A stretch of 64,000 bases of DNA from Megasphaera stantonii (GTDB taxonomy: Bacteria > Bacillota > Negativicutes > Veillonellales > Megasphaeraceae), in contig NZ_CP029462.1 of the NCBI RefSeq assembly GCF_003367905.1, positions 1,674,001-1,738,000 on the forward strand, in the 5' to 3' direction. The translations under genes were made by a program, and so were the position numbers. Position 1 is the stretch's first letter, and each line of letters starts with the position of its first letter. The notes under the pieces are model-generated. The model saw only the letters and a list, made by a program, of their open reading frames with translations, made no database searches and had not been told where the DNA came from. Below are positions 35,490 through 44,143 of the stretch, one piece after another.

Positions 35490-36167
35490 ATGGATAATTG
35501 GATAGATGCCGCTCGGCTTACGGTTATCGTAGGGCACTTTGGCAGCGGCAAAACGGAATTTGCCGTAAATATGGCAATGGCCTTGGCTGATAAGGGGTAT
35601 CCCTTTGCCTTGGCTGATTTAGATGTCGTAGACCCGTATTTTCGCTCGCGCGAATGCCGGGATATGATAGAAGAACGAGGCGGCCGGCTGATTGCCAGCT
35701 CGCAGATGCATGTAGATGCTGACTTGCCGTCTATGCCGCCCGATGTATTTGCCTTGTTTGATAATCCTGAGTTATATGGGATTTTAGATATTGGCGGCGA
35801 CCCGTCGGGAGCCAGAGTGCTGGCCCGCTATCGTCATGATCTTCAGCGATGCGGAGCCCGCGTGCTGTGCGTCGTCAATGCCAATCGGCCCTTATCGGAT
35901 ACGGCAGAAAAAGCCGAACGATATGTACGGGCCATTGAACAGTCGTCAGGAATGAGAATCGACGGCTTGGTCAATAATACGCACTGCTGCCAGCTGACAG
36001 ATGTTGAAGACGTCGTTGCCGGCGCGAAGATGGCCCAGGAAGTATCGGTATTAACCGGAATCCCCGTAGTCTGCCACGCTGTCCCCCTACATTTGGCAGA
36101 TCGGGTTTCGGATTTAGTATATCCTGTATTCCCTATGCAGTTGTACATGAAGAAACCTTGGGAATGA
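35490..36167 (+). CDS. P-loop ATPase of the MinD/ParA/CobQ type, first gene of the oxidoreductase operon
   Basis: 225 residues. Walker A GHFGSGKT at 15-22, a switch-like LADLDVVDPYFRSRE (about 41-55) with the conserved Asp, and a Walker B-type ILDIGGDPSGA near 95-105. NANRPLSDTAEKAE and GLVNNTHCC recall the guanine/adenine-binding region of the SIMIBI class. Such a gene is often found next to ferredoxin oxidoreductases in anaerobes, but its role is not settled; assembly of Fe-S or TPP subunits is one guess. TGAGGAGTTTACACC gives the ribosome site. The next gene starts 29 bases after the stop. Confidence 0.75.
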   Translation: MDNWIDAARLTVIVGHFGSGKTEFAVNMAMALADKGYPFALADLDVVDPYFRSRECRDMIEERGGRLIASSQMHVDADLPSMPPDVFALFDNPELYGILDIGGDPSGARVLARYRHDLQRCGARVLCVVNANRPLSDTAEKAERYVRAIEQSSGMRIDGLVNNTHCCQLTDVEDVVAGAKMAQEVSVLTGIPVVCHAVPLHLADRVSDLVYPVFPMQLYMKKPWE

Positions 36168-36196
36168 CACCCGCAAAGAAAGGAGACGTAACACCT

Positions 36197-36406
36197 ATGG
36201 CAATGCATTTGACTTTCAGAAAAGAGCGTTGTAAAGGATGCGGTTTGTGCATCACCGTATGTCCCAAACAGATTCTGGCCTTAGAAGACGGCACGAATAT
36301 TAAGGGCTACCGGCCGGCACACTGCACGGATGAATCGCTCTGCATCGGCTGCGCAAGCTGCGCAAGAATTTGCCCGGATTCGATCATTACTATTGAAAAG
36401 GACTAA
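36197..36406 (+). CDS. 2-oxoacid:ferredoxin oxidoreductase delta (2[4Fe-4S] ferredoxin) subunit
   Basis: 69 residues from ATG 36197, with AAGGAG at about 12 bases. Two cluster-binding motifs: Cys12, 15, 18 and 22 (CKGCGLCITVCP) and Cys49, 52, 55 and 59 (CIGCASCARICP). As a KorD/VorD-type subunit it carries electrons from the TPP site to external ferredoxin. It is followed after 23 bases by the alpha subunit, so the operon order is delta-alpha-beta-gamma. Confidence 0.9.
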   Translation: MAMHLTFRKERCKGCGLCITVCPKQILALEDGTNIKGYRPAHCTDESLCIGCASCARICPDSIITIEKD

Positions 36407-36429
36407 CAAAGAGGAGTGTGAACTGTTCC

Positions 36430-37497
36430 ATGAAAAGAGAAATTTGGAAGGGCAGTGAAGCTATAGCTGAAGCCGCAATTCGTGCAGGCTGTCGCGGTTT
36501 CTTCGGATATCCCATTACCCCGCAGAATGAAATCCCTGAATATATGTCGCTGAGAATGCCTCAGGTAGGCGGCGTGTTCGTACAGGCTGAATCGGAAGTA
36601 GCAGCTATCAACATGGTATACGGCGCGGCCGGCTCCGGCGTTCGCGCTATGACGTCCTCGTCGTCTCCGGGCGTCAGCCTGAAACAGGAAGGCATCAGCT
36701 ACGCCGCAGGCGCACAGCTGCCGGCGGTTATCGTCAACGTCATGCGCGGCGGCCCGGGCCTCGGCTCCATCCAGCCGTCCCAGGCAGACTATTTCCAGGC
36801 AACCCGCGGCGGCGGCAACGGCGACTATCGTACGCCGGTCCTGGCTCCGGCCAACCTGCAGGAAGCCGTTGACCTCGTACAGGAAGCCTTCGATATTGCC
36901 GATCAGTACCGCACGCCTGTCGTCGTCCTGGCAGACGGCCTTATCGGCCAGATGATGGAACCGATCGTATGGAAAGAACACAAACAGCGTCCCCTGCCGC
37001 CGAAGGACTGGGCTTCGAGCGGACGCGGCGACCGTGACCACAACAACTTCATCAACTCCCTGCTCATCGACGCCCCGTCGTGCGAAAAGCACAACGAAGA
37101 GCTGCTGAAGATTTACGCAGAAATCGAAAAGAACGAAGTACGCTGGGAAGAAATCATGCTGGAAGACGCAGAGCTGGTCTTCACGGCCTATGGCACGCCG
37201 GCCCGTATTGCCATTACCGTTGCGGAAAACCTGCGTAAGAAAGGCATCAAAGCCGGCGTATTCCGCCCGATTACGCTGTGGCCGTTCCCGTATGCCCGCC
37301 TGAGAGAAATTGCAGAACAGGCATCGGTTAAGGTATTCCTGGACGTAGAAATGAGCGCCGGCCAGATGGTCGAAGACGTCAAGCTTGCCGTCGGCGACCG
37401 GAAACCGATCGATTTCTATGGCCGGTTGGGCGGCATGATCCCGACCGTTTCGGAAATCGAAGCCAAGGCAGAAGCAGTCATGGGGGAGGTAAAATAA
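36430..37497 (+). CDS. 2-oxoacid:ferredoxin oxidoreductase alpha subunit (VorB/KorA type)
   Basis: 355 residues from ATG 36430; a GTG at 36418 is in frame but too close to the GAGGAG ribosome site. The pyrimidine-binding motif GCRGFFGYPITPQNEIPEYM and QAESEVAAINMVYGAAGSGVRAMTSSSSPG are characteristic of the alpha subunit of 2-ketoisovalerate/2-oxoglutarate ferredoxin oxidoreductases. The enzyme oxidatively decarboxylates a 2-oxoacid to its acyl-CoA with reduction of ferredoxin. Substrate (branched-chain 2-oxoacid or 2-oxoglutarate) is not decided by sequence alone; the four-subunit layout fits VorABCD best. It ends one base before the beta-subunit start. Confidence 0.9.
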   Translation: MKREIWKGSEAIAEAAIRAGCRGFFGYPITPQNEIPEYMSLRMPQVGGVFVQAESEVAAINMVYGAAGSGVRAMTSSSSPGVSLKQEGISYAAGAQLPAVIVNVMRGGPGLGSIQPSQADYFQATRGGGNGDYRTPVLAPANLQEAVDLVQEAFDIADQYRTPVVVLADGLIGQMMEPIVWKEHKQRPLPPKDWASSGRGDRDHNNFINSLLIDAPSCEKHNEELLKIYAEIEKNEVRWEEIMLEDAELVFTAYGTPARIAITVAENLRKKGIKAGVFRPITLWPFPYARLREIAEQASVKVFLDVEMSAGQMVEDVKLAVGDRKPIDFYGRLGGMIPTVSEIEAKAEAVMGEVK

Positions 37498-37498
37498 T

Positions 37499-38242
37499 AT
37501 GAAGACTATATATGCAAAGTCCAAAGGCTTGCAGGATACCGAATTACATTACTGCCCCGGCTGCAGCCACGGTATCGTGCATAAATTAATTGCGGAAACG
37601 CTGGAAGAAATGGATGCGATCAAGACGGCTATTGGCGTATGCCCCGTAGGCTGCTCCGTATTCGCCGGCAACTACTTTGCCTGCGATATGCTGGAAGCCG
37701 CTCACGGCCGTGCGCCTGCCGTAGCGACGGGCGTAAAACGCACCCATCCGAACGTCCCCGTCTTCACCTATCAGGGCGACGGCGACCTGGCATCCATCGG
37801 CGCGGCAGAAATCGTACACGCTGCCATGCGCGGTGAAAAATTCACGACGATCTTCATCAACAACGCAATCTACGGCATGACGGGCGGCCAGATGGCGCCG
37901 ACGACCCTGATTGGCCAGCGCGCTACGACGGCTCCCTTGGGCCGTACGGTAGAACAGGCGGGCAAACCGATGCGCGTGGCAGAAATGCTGTCGACGTTGG
38001 ACGGCCTCGTCTATGCAGAACGCGTCTGCGTTGTCGATATTCCACACTTGATGAAAGCGAAAAAGGCGATCAAGAAAGCCTTTGAACGTCAGATGAACGG
38101 CGACGGATTTACCTTTATCGAAGTATTAGCCGCCTGCCCGACGAACTGGGGTATGGATATTCATGAAGCAAACAAGTGGCTCATGGAAAATATGGCTACG
38201 TACTATCCTCTTGGCGTAATTAAAGATGCGGAGGTGCAATAA
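37499..38242 (+). CDS. 2-oxoacid:ferredoxin oxidoreductase beta subunit (TPP-binding)
   Basis: 247 residues. The thiamine pyrophosphate/Mg2+ motif starts at GDGDLASIGAAEIVHAAMRGEKFTTIFINNAIYGMTGGQM (about 96-135), and conserved Cys in HYCPGCSHG and GVCPVGCSVFAGNY are typical of the beta subunit. It follows the alpha subunit with one base between stop and start and a GGGGGAGGT ribosome site inside the alpha gene. Together they form the catalytic core. Confidence 0.92.
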   Translation: MKTIYAKSKGLQDTELHYCPGCSHGIVHKLIAETLEEMDAIKTAIGVCPVGCSVFAGNYFACDMLEAAHGRAPAVATGVKRTHPNVPVFTYQGDGDLASIGAAEIVHAAMRGEKFTTIFINNAIYGMTGGQMAPTTLIGQRATTAPLGRTVEQAGKPMRVAEMLSTLDGLVYAERVCVVDIPHLMKAKKAIKKAFERQMNGDGFTFIEVLAACPTNWGMDIHEANKWLMENMATYYPLGVIKDAEVQ

Positions 38243-38243
38243 T

Positions 38244-38783
38244 ATGAAACACGAAGTCATACTCTCCGGTTTTGGCGGCCAGGGCGTCATGTCTATCGGT
38301 AAAAACCTTGTAGAAGCAGGGGTAGAAGAAGATCTGCAGGTTTCATGGGTGCCCTCGTACGGCCCGGAAATGCGCGGCGGCACGGCGAACTGTACGGTTA
38401 TTTTGAGCGATGAACGCATTGGTTCCCCGCTGGTAGAATATCCGTCGGAAGTCGTGGTCATGAACCGCGCGGCATTGGCGAAATTCGGCCCGCATGTACA
38501 AAAAGGCGGCATTATGTTCATCAACAGCAGCATTGTGCCGGACAAGGTAGACCGTGACGACGTCAAGGTATACTATGTACCGTGCGATGACATTGCCCGC
38601 GAACTGGGCAATCCCAAGGTCAGCAACATGGTTATGCTCGGCGCATACGTAGCGGCTACGAAGGTGCTGAAAGTAGAAACCATCGAAAACATGATTCATG
38701 AAATGTTCACGGGCAAGAAAGCCAAACTCGTTCCGCTGAACATGGAAGCCTTGAAACGCGGCATCGCCTGCGTAGAAGGATAA
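38244..38783 (+). CDS. 2-oxoacid:ferredoxin oxidoreductase gamma subunit
   Basis: 179 residues from ATG 38244, one base after the beta stop, with GGAGGTG upstream. It opens with the gamma signature ILSGFGGQGVMSIGKNLVEAG and contains VSWVPSYGPEMRGGTANCTVILSDERIGSP, as in KorC/VorA-type gamma subunits, which bind CoA. It completes the delta-alpha-beta-gamma set. A terminator follows at 38841. Confidence 0.92.
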   Translation: MKHEVILSGFGGQGVMSIGKNLVEAGVEEDLQVSWVPSYGPEMRGGTANCTVILSDERIGSPLVEYPSEVVVMNRAALAKFGPHVQKGGIMFINSSIVPDKVDRDDVKVYYVPCDDIARELGNPKVSNMVMLGAYVAATKVLKVETIENMIHEMFTGKKAKLVPLNMEALKRGIACVEG

Positions 38784-38840
38784 AGGACGCTCGATTATAA
38801 TTACATAGCGGAAAACCTTTTTGCGGGTTTCTAATAACAG

Positions 38841-38888
38841 GAAAATCCCGGTACTGTTTGCATAGCAGCACCGGGATTTTCTTTTTTC
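38841..38888 (+). terminator. Terminator of the oxidoreductase operon
   Basis: GAAAATCCCGGT (38841-38852) pairs with ACCGGGATTTTC (38870-38881) followed by a T-run. The rest of the gap to the next terminator at 39021 shows no gene. Confidence 0.9.
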
Positions 38889-39020
38889 TGATTAATGAGA
38901 GATATACCTGTTGAGAAGTTTGATTGTCGGTTTGATCTTTATCATCGGCATCACTATTATTGAAAGGATTTGTCGATACGGTTACGGCCATCAGCCAGTT
39001 TGATCCTATTTGGGAATGAA

Positions 39021-39057
39021 AAAACAGGGCAGCGGCTGTGCGTCGCTGTCCTGTTTT
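39021..39057. terminator. Terminator of the Rpn-family gene (minus strand)
   Basis: AAAACAGG (39021-39028) pairs with CCTGTTTT (39050-39057) around CAGCG/CGCTG. On the minus strand it is followed by TTTTTTC. Confidence 0.75.
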
Positions 39058-39068
39058 GCTGCGGGATG

Positions 39069-39962
39069 TTATTCTTTGATTGGCCGCGCCTGCGATTGGG
39101 CGATGGCTGCGATTTCTTCAGCCGGAATGCCTGTAATTTGGGAAATGGTTTCATAAGGAAAGCCTTTTTGGAGCATGGACAGGACGATGCGATGCCGCTC
39201 TTGTTCCTGGCCTTCTTTTCGTCCTTCTTCCAAGCCTTCTTCGCGGCCCTTTTCGATGTTGTACATCATGGAAATGTAGTCGCGCCGCGCTTTTTCTTGA
39301 ATTTCGTATTTACGGCGCAGCTTTTCATCCTGAGTAAAATGCATTTCGCAGTTCATCGCTTCTTTGATGGCCGGTTCACTCATGGCTAACACCTCCCGTT
39401 GTTCGTCGCTGCATTGATGAGAAAAGTAAGCGATCCATTGTTCAGACTTGCGCAATTTTCGAATGTCTCCGATGCGTATTTTTTCCAGCTCGATAAAATG
39501 CATTTCCAAATCGCCGATGAGGATGTCGTGGGTTTCATCGTTGCGTACGTGGTAGGAGTGATGACACGTCGTATACTGCTCAAAGGCGTTGAAGTCCATC
39601 AAGTTGATGGAAATGGCCGGCATCAGGCTGCGGTAGGGCGCGCCTTTATGAAGTGCGCCGCTGTACATTCTTGCCCAGTAGTATAAGGAACGGCGGGCCA
39701 TATCGGGGTCTTTGCAGACCTGCACTTCGATATTGACCTGAGAGCCGTCGTTCATTCGGGCCCGTATGTCGAGGACAGACACCTTGCCGGCTTCGGTGAT
39801 GGGCGTCATTTCTTTATCCAGAAACTCTAAATCGGTAAACAGGTCGTTTCCCGTTCGGTTTAAGATGCCGTTGATAAAGCTCAGGGTCAGCGATTTTTTC
39901 TTCTCATCGCCGAGGAGATATTTGAAAAATACGTCGTTGAGTCTGTTGAGTTCTCGCGTCAT
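39069..39962 (-). CDS. Rpn family recombination-promoting nuclease / PD-(D/E)XK transposase-like protein
   Basis: 297 residues from ATG 39962, which follows AAGGAGG by five bases; a further-upstream ATG is less well placed. The N-terminal RELNRLNDVFFKYLLGDEKKK and the nuclease core LDIRARMNDGSQVNIEVQVCKDPDMARRSLYYWARMYSG (about 65-103) match the Rpn/YhgA family, where the Asp and the Glu-x-Gln form the active site. A charged helical segment GREEGLEEGRKEGQEQERHR lies near the C terminus, followed by a small helical domain (KGFPYETISQITGIPAEEI). Such genes are mobile, common in Negativicutes, and promote RecA-independent recombination in E. coli. It stands alone between terminators. Confidence 0.88.
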   Translation of the reverse strand: MTRELNRLNDVFFKYLLGDEKKKSLTLSFINGILNRTGNDLFTDLEFLDKEMTPITEAGKVSVLDIRARMNDGSQVNIEVQVCKDPDMARRSLYYWARMYSGALHKGAPYRSLMPAISINLMDFNAFEQYTTCHHSYHVRNDETHDILIGDLEMHFIELEKIRIGDIRKLRKSEQWIAYFSHQCSDEQREVLAMSEPAIKEAMNCEMHFTQDEKLRRKYEIQEKARRDYISMMYNIEKGREEGLEEGRKEGQEQERHRIVLSMLQKGFPYETISQITGIPAEEIAAIAQSQARPIKE

Positions 39963-40056
39963 GGGAACCTCCTTAAACATATTGTATCACGGTTTTTTTA
40001 TTCCATATAGAGGCGCGGCCTTTCTCATATAGCATAAAAATCTATAGGCGGACCGG

Positions 40057-40106
40057 TAAAAAAAAGCCCCGCGGTGTCCTGGCGGGGCAGGATATTTCGC
40101 GGGGCT
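40057..40106 (-). terminator. Terminator of the PTS gene
   Basis: On the minus strand AGCCCCGCG (40106-40098) pairs with CGCGGGGCT (40073-40065), followed by eight T. Confidence 0.85.
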
Positions 40107-40139
40107 AGGAAAGCCGAAGGGAGTGCTTACGGTCGCGTA

Positions 40140-42326
40140 TCAAAACCAAACGGCTTTGTCTAAGGCTTTGACCTGGCCGGTCGTCACGGTATGGACTTCG
40201 GGAATGGCGTCCATGTCGGTGAAGATGCACAGGCAGGCGTCAGACGGGGCGTTCTGCTTGATGAATTCGTCGTCGAATTCCATGAGCTTGTCGCCTTGCT
40301 TGACTTCCTGACCGTCTTCCACGAAGACCGTAAAGCCCTGGCCGTTTAATTTGACCGTATCGATGCCGATGTGGAGAAGGTATTCGACTCCGTCGGCTGT
40401 GGTCATGCCGATGGCGTGCTTCGTGTCGAAGACAAAGGTGACTTCGCCGTCGGCCGGAGCATAGACCGTGTTTTCCGTCGGATAGACGAAGAATCCGTCG
40501 CCGGTCATCTTGCCGGCAAAGGCTTCGTCGGGAGCGTCGGTAATGGGATGCAGCTCTCCCGTAAAGGGCGAGTTGAAGTACGTTTTTTCAGCCGGATTTT
40601 CTGGATTTGCCGGAGCGGCTTCGGGAGCTTCCTCCGTGGCGGTTATTGTCTGTGGTTCCGGCGCCTGCATAGGCGCTTCTTCTTCCGCCTCGACGTCCGG
40701 CGCCGTTTCGAGATATGTTTCCAGATTGGCTTTGATGACGGCGACCTGCGGGCCGTATACGACCTGTACGCCCGTCCCCTTTTTGATGACGCCGACGGCT
40801 CCTGTCGCTTTCAGGAGGGCGTCGTTGACGAGGGACGAATCGGCGACGGAGCAGCGGAGCCGCGTAGCGCAGCAGTCTACGGCGGTGATATTTTTCTTGC
40901 TGCCCAGGGCGCGGGCGATGGTCTGGCTCAGGGCGTCGACGACGGGAGCTCCGTCGGAGTCGCCGCCTTTAGCCGCCGCTTTGCGGGCATTGACGTCGGC
41001 CTTGGTGAACAGCTTCGTTTCCGTGTCGTCGTCTTCGCGGCCCGGCGTCTTAAAGTCGAATTTCTTGATGAGGAAGGTGAAGATGAAATAGTACAGGAAG
41101 AAATAGACGACGCCTACGGGGATGATGTACATCCAGTTCGTCTTATCCTCGCCCTGGAGAATACCGAAGATAAACAGGTCGAGGAGGCCGCCGGAGAAGG
41201 TCAGGCCTACGGCGATATTCAGCATGTGGGCGATCATGTAGGCTGCGCCGGCCAGGATGACCTGCACGTAAAACAGCAGGGGTGCAACGAAGAGGAAGGA
41301 AAATTCAATAGGTTCCGTAATCCCCGTGAGCATAGATGTCAGGGCTGCTGACAGCAGGAGGCCGCCGGCTACCTTTTTCTTTTCCGGCTTTGCCGTGCGG
41401 TACATCGCCAGGGCCGCGCCGGGAAGGCCGAAGATCATGAATATGAATTCGCCGGAGAAATACCGCGTCGCGTCGGCGCTGAAATGGGTGACATTCGGCG
41501 ACGCCAGCTGGGCGAAGAAGATATTCTGGCCGCCCTGGACGAGGTTGCCGTCAATCATCATAGAACCGCCGACGCCGGTTTGCCAGAAGGGCAGATAGAA
41601 GACGTGGTGCAGGCCGAAGGGAATGAGGGCCCGCTTGATGATGCCGAAAATCAGGGTGCCGATATAGCCCGTGCCGGTGACGAGGCCGCCGAGGGCGAAG
41701 ATGCCGTTTTGTACGACAGGCCATACGAAGCACATGGCGATGCCGACGAACATGTAGACGACGGTGGAAACAATCGGGATGAAGCGGGAGCCGCCGAAGA
41801 AGGACAAGGCGTTGGGCAGGACGATTTTATGATAGCGGTTGTGGAGCCAGGCGACGCCCAGGCCGACGATGATGCCGCCGAATACGCCTTCCTGCAGGGA
41901 CAAGATGCCGCAGACATCGGCAATCGTACCTTCGAGAACACCGTCGGCAATAGAGCCGTCCGGCAGGATTTGTCCCGACAATTTCAATACGGCGTTCGTA
42001 GAGGCGTGCATGACAAAGAAGGAAATCATAGCCGCTAAGGCTGCGACTTCCTTTTCTTGCTTCGCCATGCCGATGGCGACGCCGACGGCAAAGATGATCG
42101 GCAGGTTGCCGAAGATGACGTTGCCGGCGCTGCTCATGACGGTGAGCAGCGAGTGCAGGAGCGTGCCGTCGCCGAGGGCGCCTTCCAGGCCGTAGGTCTG
42201 AATGGTCGTTGCGTTCGTGAAGGACGCGCCGATGCCGAGGAGCAGACCGGCAATAGGCAGGATGGCGACCGGCAGCATGAAGCTTCGGCCGATGGCCTGC
42301 AGCACGCTGAAAACTTGGTCTTTCAT
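40140..42326 (-). CDS. PTS glucose/N-acetylglucosamine-type transporter EIICBA
   Basis: 728 residues with the three PTS domains fused in the order C-B-A. EIIC (about 1-400) begins QAIGRSFMLPVAILPIAGLLLGIG and has GLHHVFYLPFWQ and TGITEPIEFSFLFVAPLLF, the sugar-binding signature of the glucose family. EIIB (about 460-540) carries the phosphorylation cysteine in VDCCATRLRC, where the usual residue before Cys is Ala. EIIA (about 590-728) has the histidine in LLHIGIDTVKLNGQGF. A linker rich in Glu, Ala and Pro joins B to A. It phosphorylates glucose or a related sugar during uptake using phosphoenolpyruvate via HPr. CCAAGGAGGAATCCGT gives the ribosome site. Confidence 0.92.
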   Translation of the reverse strand: MKDQVFSVLQAIGRSFMLPVAILPIAGLLLGIGASFTNATTIQTYGLEGALGDGTLLHSLLTVMSSAGNVIFGNLPIIFAVGVAIGMAKQEKEVAALAAMISFFVMHASTNAVLKLSGQILPDGSIADGVLEGTIADVCGILSLQEGVFGGIIVGLGVAWLHNRYHKIVLPNALSFFGGSRFIPIVSTVVYMFVGIAMCFVWPVVQNGIFALGGLVTGTGYIGTLIFGIIKRALIPFGLHHVFYLPFWQTGVGGSMMIDGNLVQGGQNIFFAQLASPNVTHFSADATRYFSGEFIFMIFGLPGAALAMYRTAKPEKKKVAGGLLLSAALTSMLTGITEPIEFSFLFVAPLLFYVQVILAGAAYMIAHMLNIAVGLTFSGGLLDLFIFGILQGEDKTNWMYIIPVGVVYFFLYYFIFTFLIKKFDFKTPGREDDDTETKLFTKADVNARKAAAKGGDSDGAPVVDALSQTIARALGSKKNITAVDCCATRLRCSVADSSLVNDALLKATGAVGVIKKGTGVQVVYGPQVAVIKANLETYLETAPDVEAEEEAPMQAPEPQTITATEEAPEAAPANPENPAEKTYFNSPFTGELHPITDAPDEAFAGKMTGDGFFVYPTENTVYAPADGEVTFVFDTKHAIGMTTADGVEYLLHIGIDTVKLNGQGFTVFVEDGQEVKQGDKLMEFDDEFIKQNAPSDACLCIFTDMDAIPEVHTVTTGQVKALDKAVWF

Positions 42327-42466
42327 ACGGATTCCTCCTTGGAATAGGGATATAAAAAATGACAGAAATATCTACGCGGCCGTGTGGCTGCGAGGATGAC
42401 AATATCGTGTTTATTGTATCATATTCCATGAAACCTTTTCTATATGCTGAAGATATTTCGGCACGA

Positions 42467-42505
42467 GAAAACAGCAGCGACTCTGCGGGAATCGCTGCTG
42501 TTTTC
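42467..42505. terminator. Hairpin downstream of the flavodoxin gene
   Basis: GAAAACAGCAGCGA (42467-42480) pairs with TCGCTGCTGTTTTC (42492-42505). The stem sits between two minus-strand genes and is followed by T on the plus side; it may act on both strands. Confidence 0.7.
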
Positions 42506-42549
42506 TTTTTATATGTTAGAGAGGTATGAATGAACTTGAAAAGAGATGG

Positions 42550-42963
42550 TTATGCCTGCGCGGCGGCCTGGCCCAGCGCGGCGCATTCTTCGGCGTTGTC
42601 CGGCGTTTCATTGACGATGGCCGTGCCGATGACGACAGCGCCGGCGTCTTCCGTGCGCTGTTTCCAGACATCCATCCATTCGCCCGTGCCCCAACCGTAC
42701 GAACCGAAGAGACCGACCTTTTTGCCGCTTAATTTAGGAAGCAGCTCTGCGAAGAATGGTTCAACGATCGTTTCTTCCAATTCTTCTGCGCCCATAGCGG
42801 GGCAGCCCAGCAAAATAACGTCCTTCGATGCAACAGCATCTACACTTGTATCTTCGAAACGAACCGATTCTACATCGGCGCCGGCAGCTTTGACGGCTGC
42901 TTCGATTTCCTGCGCCATGGCTTCCGTATTGCCAGTGCCGCTCCAATATACGATTTCTACCAT
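42550..42963 (-). CDS. Flavodoxin
   Basis: 137 residues, the short-chain form. FMN phosphate loop WSGTGNTEAM (7-16); flavin-flanking Met57 in GCPAMG and Trp91 in GSYGWGTGEWMD are the residues described for the Megasphaera elsdenii protein, to which the whole sequence looks very similar from memory (MVEIVYWSGTGNTEAM start; TEDAGAVVIGTAIVNE near 104-119). It carries single electrons in place of ferredoxin, for example in butyrate-type metabolism. AAGGAGGAATTTATA gives the ribosome site. It lies 13 bases after the DUF3793 gene and is in its operon. Confidence 0.95.
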   Translation of the reverse strand: MVEIVYWSGTGNTEAMAQEIEAAVKAAGADVESVRFEDTSVDAVASKDVILLGCPAMGAEELEETIVEPFFAELLPKLSGKKVGLFGSYGWGTGEWMDVWKQRTEDAGAVVIGTAIVNETPDNAEECAALGQAAAQA

Positions 42964-42976
42964 TATAAATTCCTCC

Positions 42977-43534
42977 TTATGCTACGATGAGTGATTCTAA
43001 CGTTGTCCCAACGGCAAATCTGTTTATGTAGTCTTCCCGGCAGCAGCTGAACATTCGGAATATGCGGGACGCTTCGTCGGCGTCGCCGTAGACCTTCCAG
43101 TCGCCGCAGATTTTGGCGTGGTTCCCCTTGTGGGTAATGAAGCCGCATACATCTTCTAAGGGATATCCGAGAAAAATCCCGGACTCATGGGGAAAACAGC
43201 CGCCTTCGCGGAACCGGTCGGCCAGGTGGTCCAGCATGTGCTCCAGGACATCGCCGGCGGCATAGCCGTACTGCGTTAAAAAGGCCATGACGGCCTGATC
43301 CTGTATGTAGGACGCGACCATTGCCGGTCTGTATACATATAACAGGGTGCGTTTGGGACAGGCGTACAATATGCGGAAGTGAAGACCTTTTTGGTTATAC
43401 ATATGATTGTATTTATCAATTAACTTTTCATAATCTGTTCGAGATTCCAAGCGGGGGAGGCAGAGAAGCGAGCCCATCTTTAATCCCGCTAAGGTAGGAG
43501 AACAGTGATTGACTAATATAGCATCGATATTCAT
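42977..43534 (-). CDS. DUF3793-family protein, operon partner of flavodoxin
   Basis: 185 residues from ATG 43534, chosen since CGGAGGATGTGC precedes it; an upstream in-frame Met at 43555 lacks this. The N-terminal HCSPTLAGLKMGSLLCLPR, the middle HFRILYACPKRTLLYVYRP and GIFLGYPLEDVCGFITHKGNHAKICGDWKVYGDAD are recognisable for DUF3793, a family often encoded beside flavodoxins and iron genes in Firmicutes. The function is not known. It has no signal peptide. A consensus promoter at 43567-43595 drives it together with flavodoxin. Confidence 0.85.
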   Translation of the reverse strand: MNIDAILVNHCSPTLAGLKMGSLLCLPRLESRTDYEKLIDKYNHMYNQKGLHFRILYACPKRTLLYVYRPAMVASYIQDQAVMAFLTQYGYAAGDVLEHMLDHLADRFREGGCFPHESGIFLGYPLEDVCGFITHKGNHAKICGDWKVYGDADEASRIFRMFSCCREDYINRFAVGTTLESLIVA

Positions 43535-43566
43535 GCACATCCTCCGTTTCGTCATTTGATGACTAT

Positions 43567-43595
43567 ATCATACCAATAATGAAAGTAAATGTCAA
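43567..43595 (-). promoter_or_regulatory. Consensus promoter of the DUF3793-flavodoxin operon
   Basis: On the minus strand TTGACA (43595-43590), 17-bp spacer, TATGAT (43572-43567), about 30 bases before the start. AT-rich DNA upstream could act as an UP element. Confidence 0.8.
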
Positions 43596-43713
43596 TATAT
43601 AAATGATATATTTTTTCAATATTAAACAAGAGAAGGATGGCTGATAGCTATCTGTGCCGCGAGAGTATATAATAAAGTAAAGCGCAGTATCTGTGCTGGA
43701 AGGAGGAATTTGC

Positions 43714-44121
43714 ATGACACAGGAAACGACCGCCGTCGACACAAGCTGGTGCTTTGGCTGCGGAAAAGAGAATCCCATCGGGTTAAAATTAGATATGAAA
43801 GAAATAGACGGCGTGTGGACGGCCTACTTTACGCCGAAGAAAGAGCACGAAAGCTACGGCGACCGCATGCACGGCGGGCTGACGAGCACCCTGCTGGACG
43901 AGGTCATGGGAGACTGCGTATTCCGCAAGGCCGGCAGGCCTGCCTATACGGCAAAGCTGGAAATCCGCTTCCGCAGCGCCGTACGCATCGGCGAAACGGT
44001 CAAGGTAGAGGGATGGATTACGTCGCGCCGGGGCCGGCTGGTCACGGCGGAAGGGCGTGTCGTCCATGAAGACGGCTCTGTCGCCGCCGAAAGCTCGGCG
44101 AAGATGATGCTGGCGAAATAA
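43714..44121 (+). CDS. Hotdog-fold thioesterase (PaaI-like)
   Basis: 135 residues from ATG 43714 with GGAAGGAGGA upstream. The N-terminal WCFGCGKENPIGLKL and the hotdog core YGDRMHGGLTSTLLDEVMGDCVF (about 49-71) are typical of PaaI/YbgC-like acyl-CoA thioesterases; HGGLTSTLLDE is the active-site helix. It would hydrolyse a short or aromatic acyl-CoA; the substrate is unknown. It is followed 22 bases later by the MocR gene and probably shares its transcript. TATAAT at 43668-43673 is the likely -10. Confidence 0.85.
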   Translation: MTQETTAVDTSWCFGCGKENPIGLKLDMKEIDGVWTAYFTPKKEHESYGDRMHGGLTSTLLDEVMGDCVFRKAGRPAYTAKLEIRFRSAVRIGETVKVEGWITSRRGRLVTAEGRVVHEDGSVAAESSAKMMLAK

Positions 44122-44143
44122 TCGCGGCAGAAAGGAGTCGCCT

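Noticed and set aside
36403..37524. 373-codon minus-strand open frame opposite the oxidoreductase alpha subunit
   Set aside because: The plus-strand protein has clear family motifs; the minus frame has none.
40371..41351. 326-codon plus-strand open frame opposite the PTS gene
   Set aside because: Mirror of the EIICBA gene; no start signal and no homologous domain.
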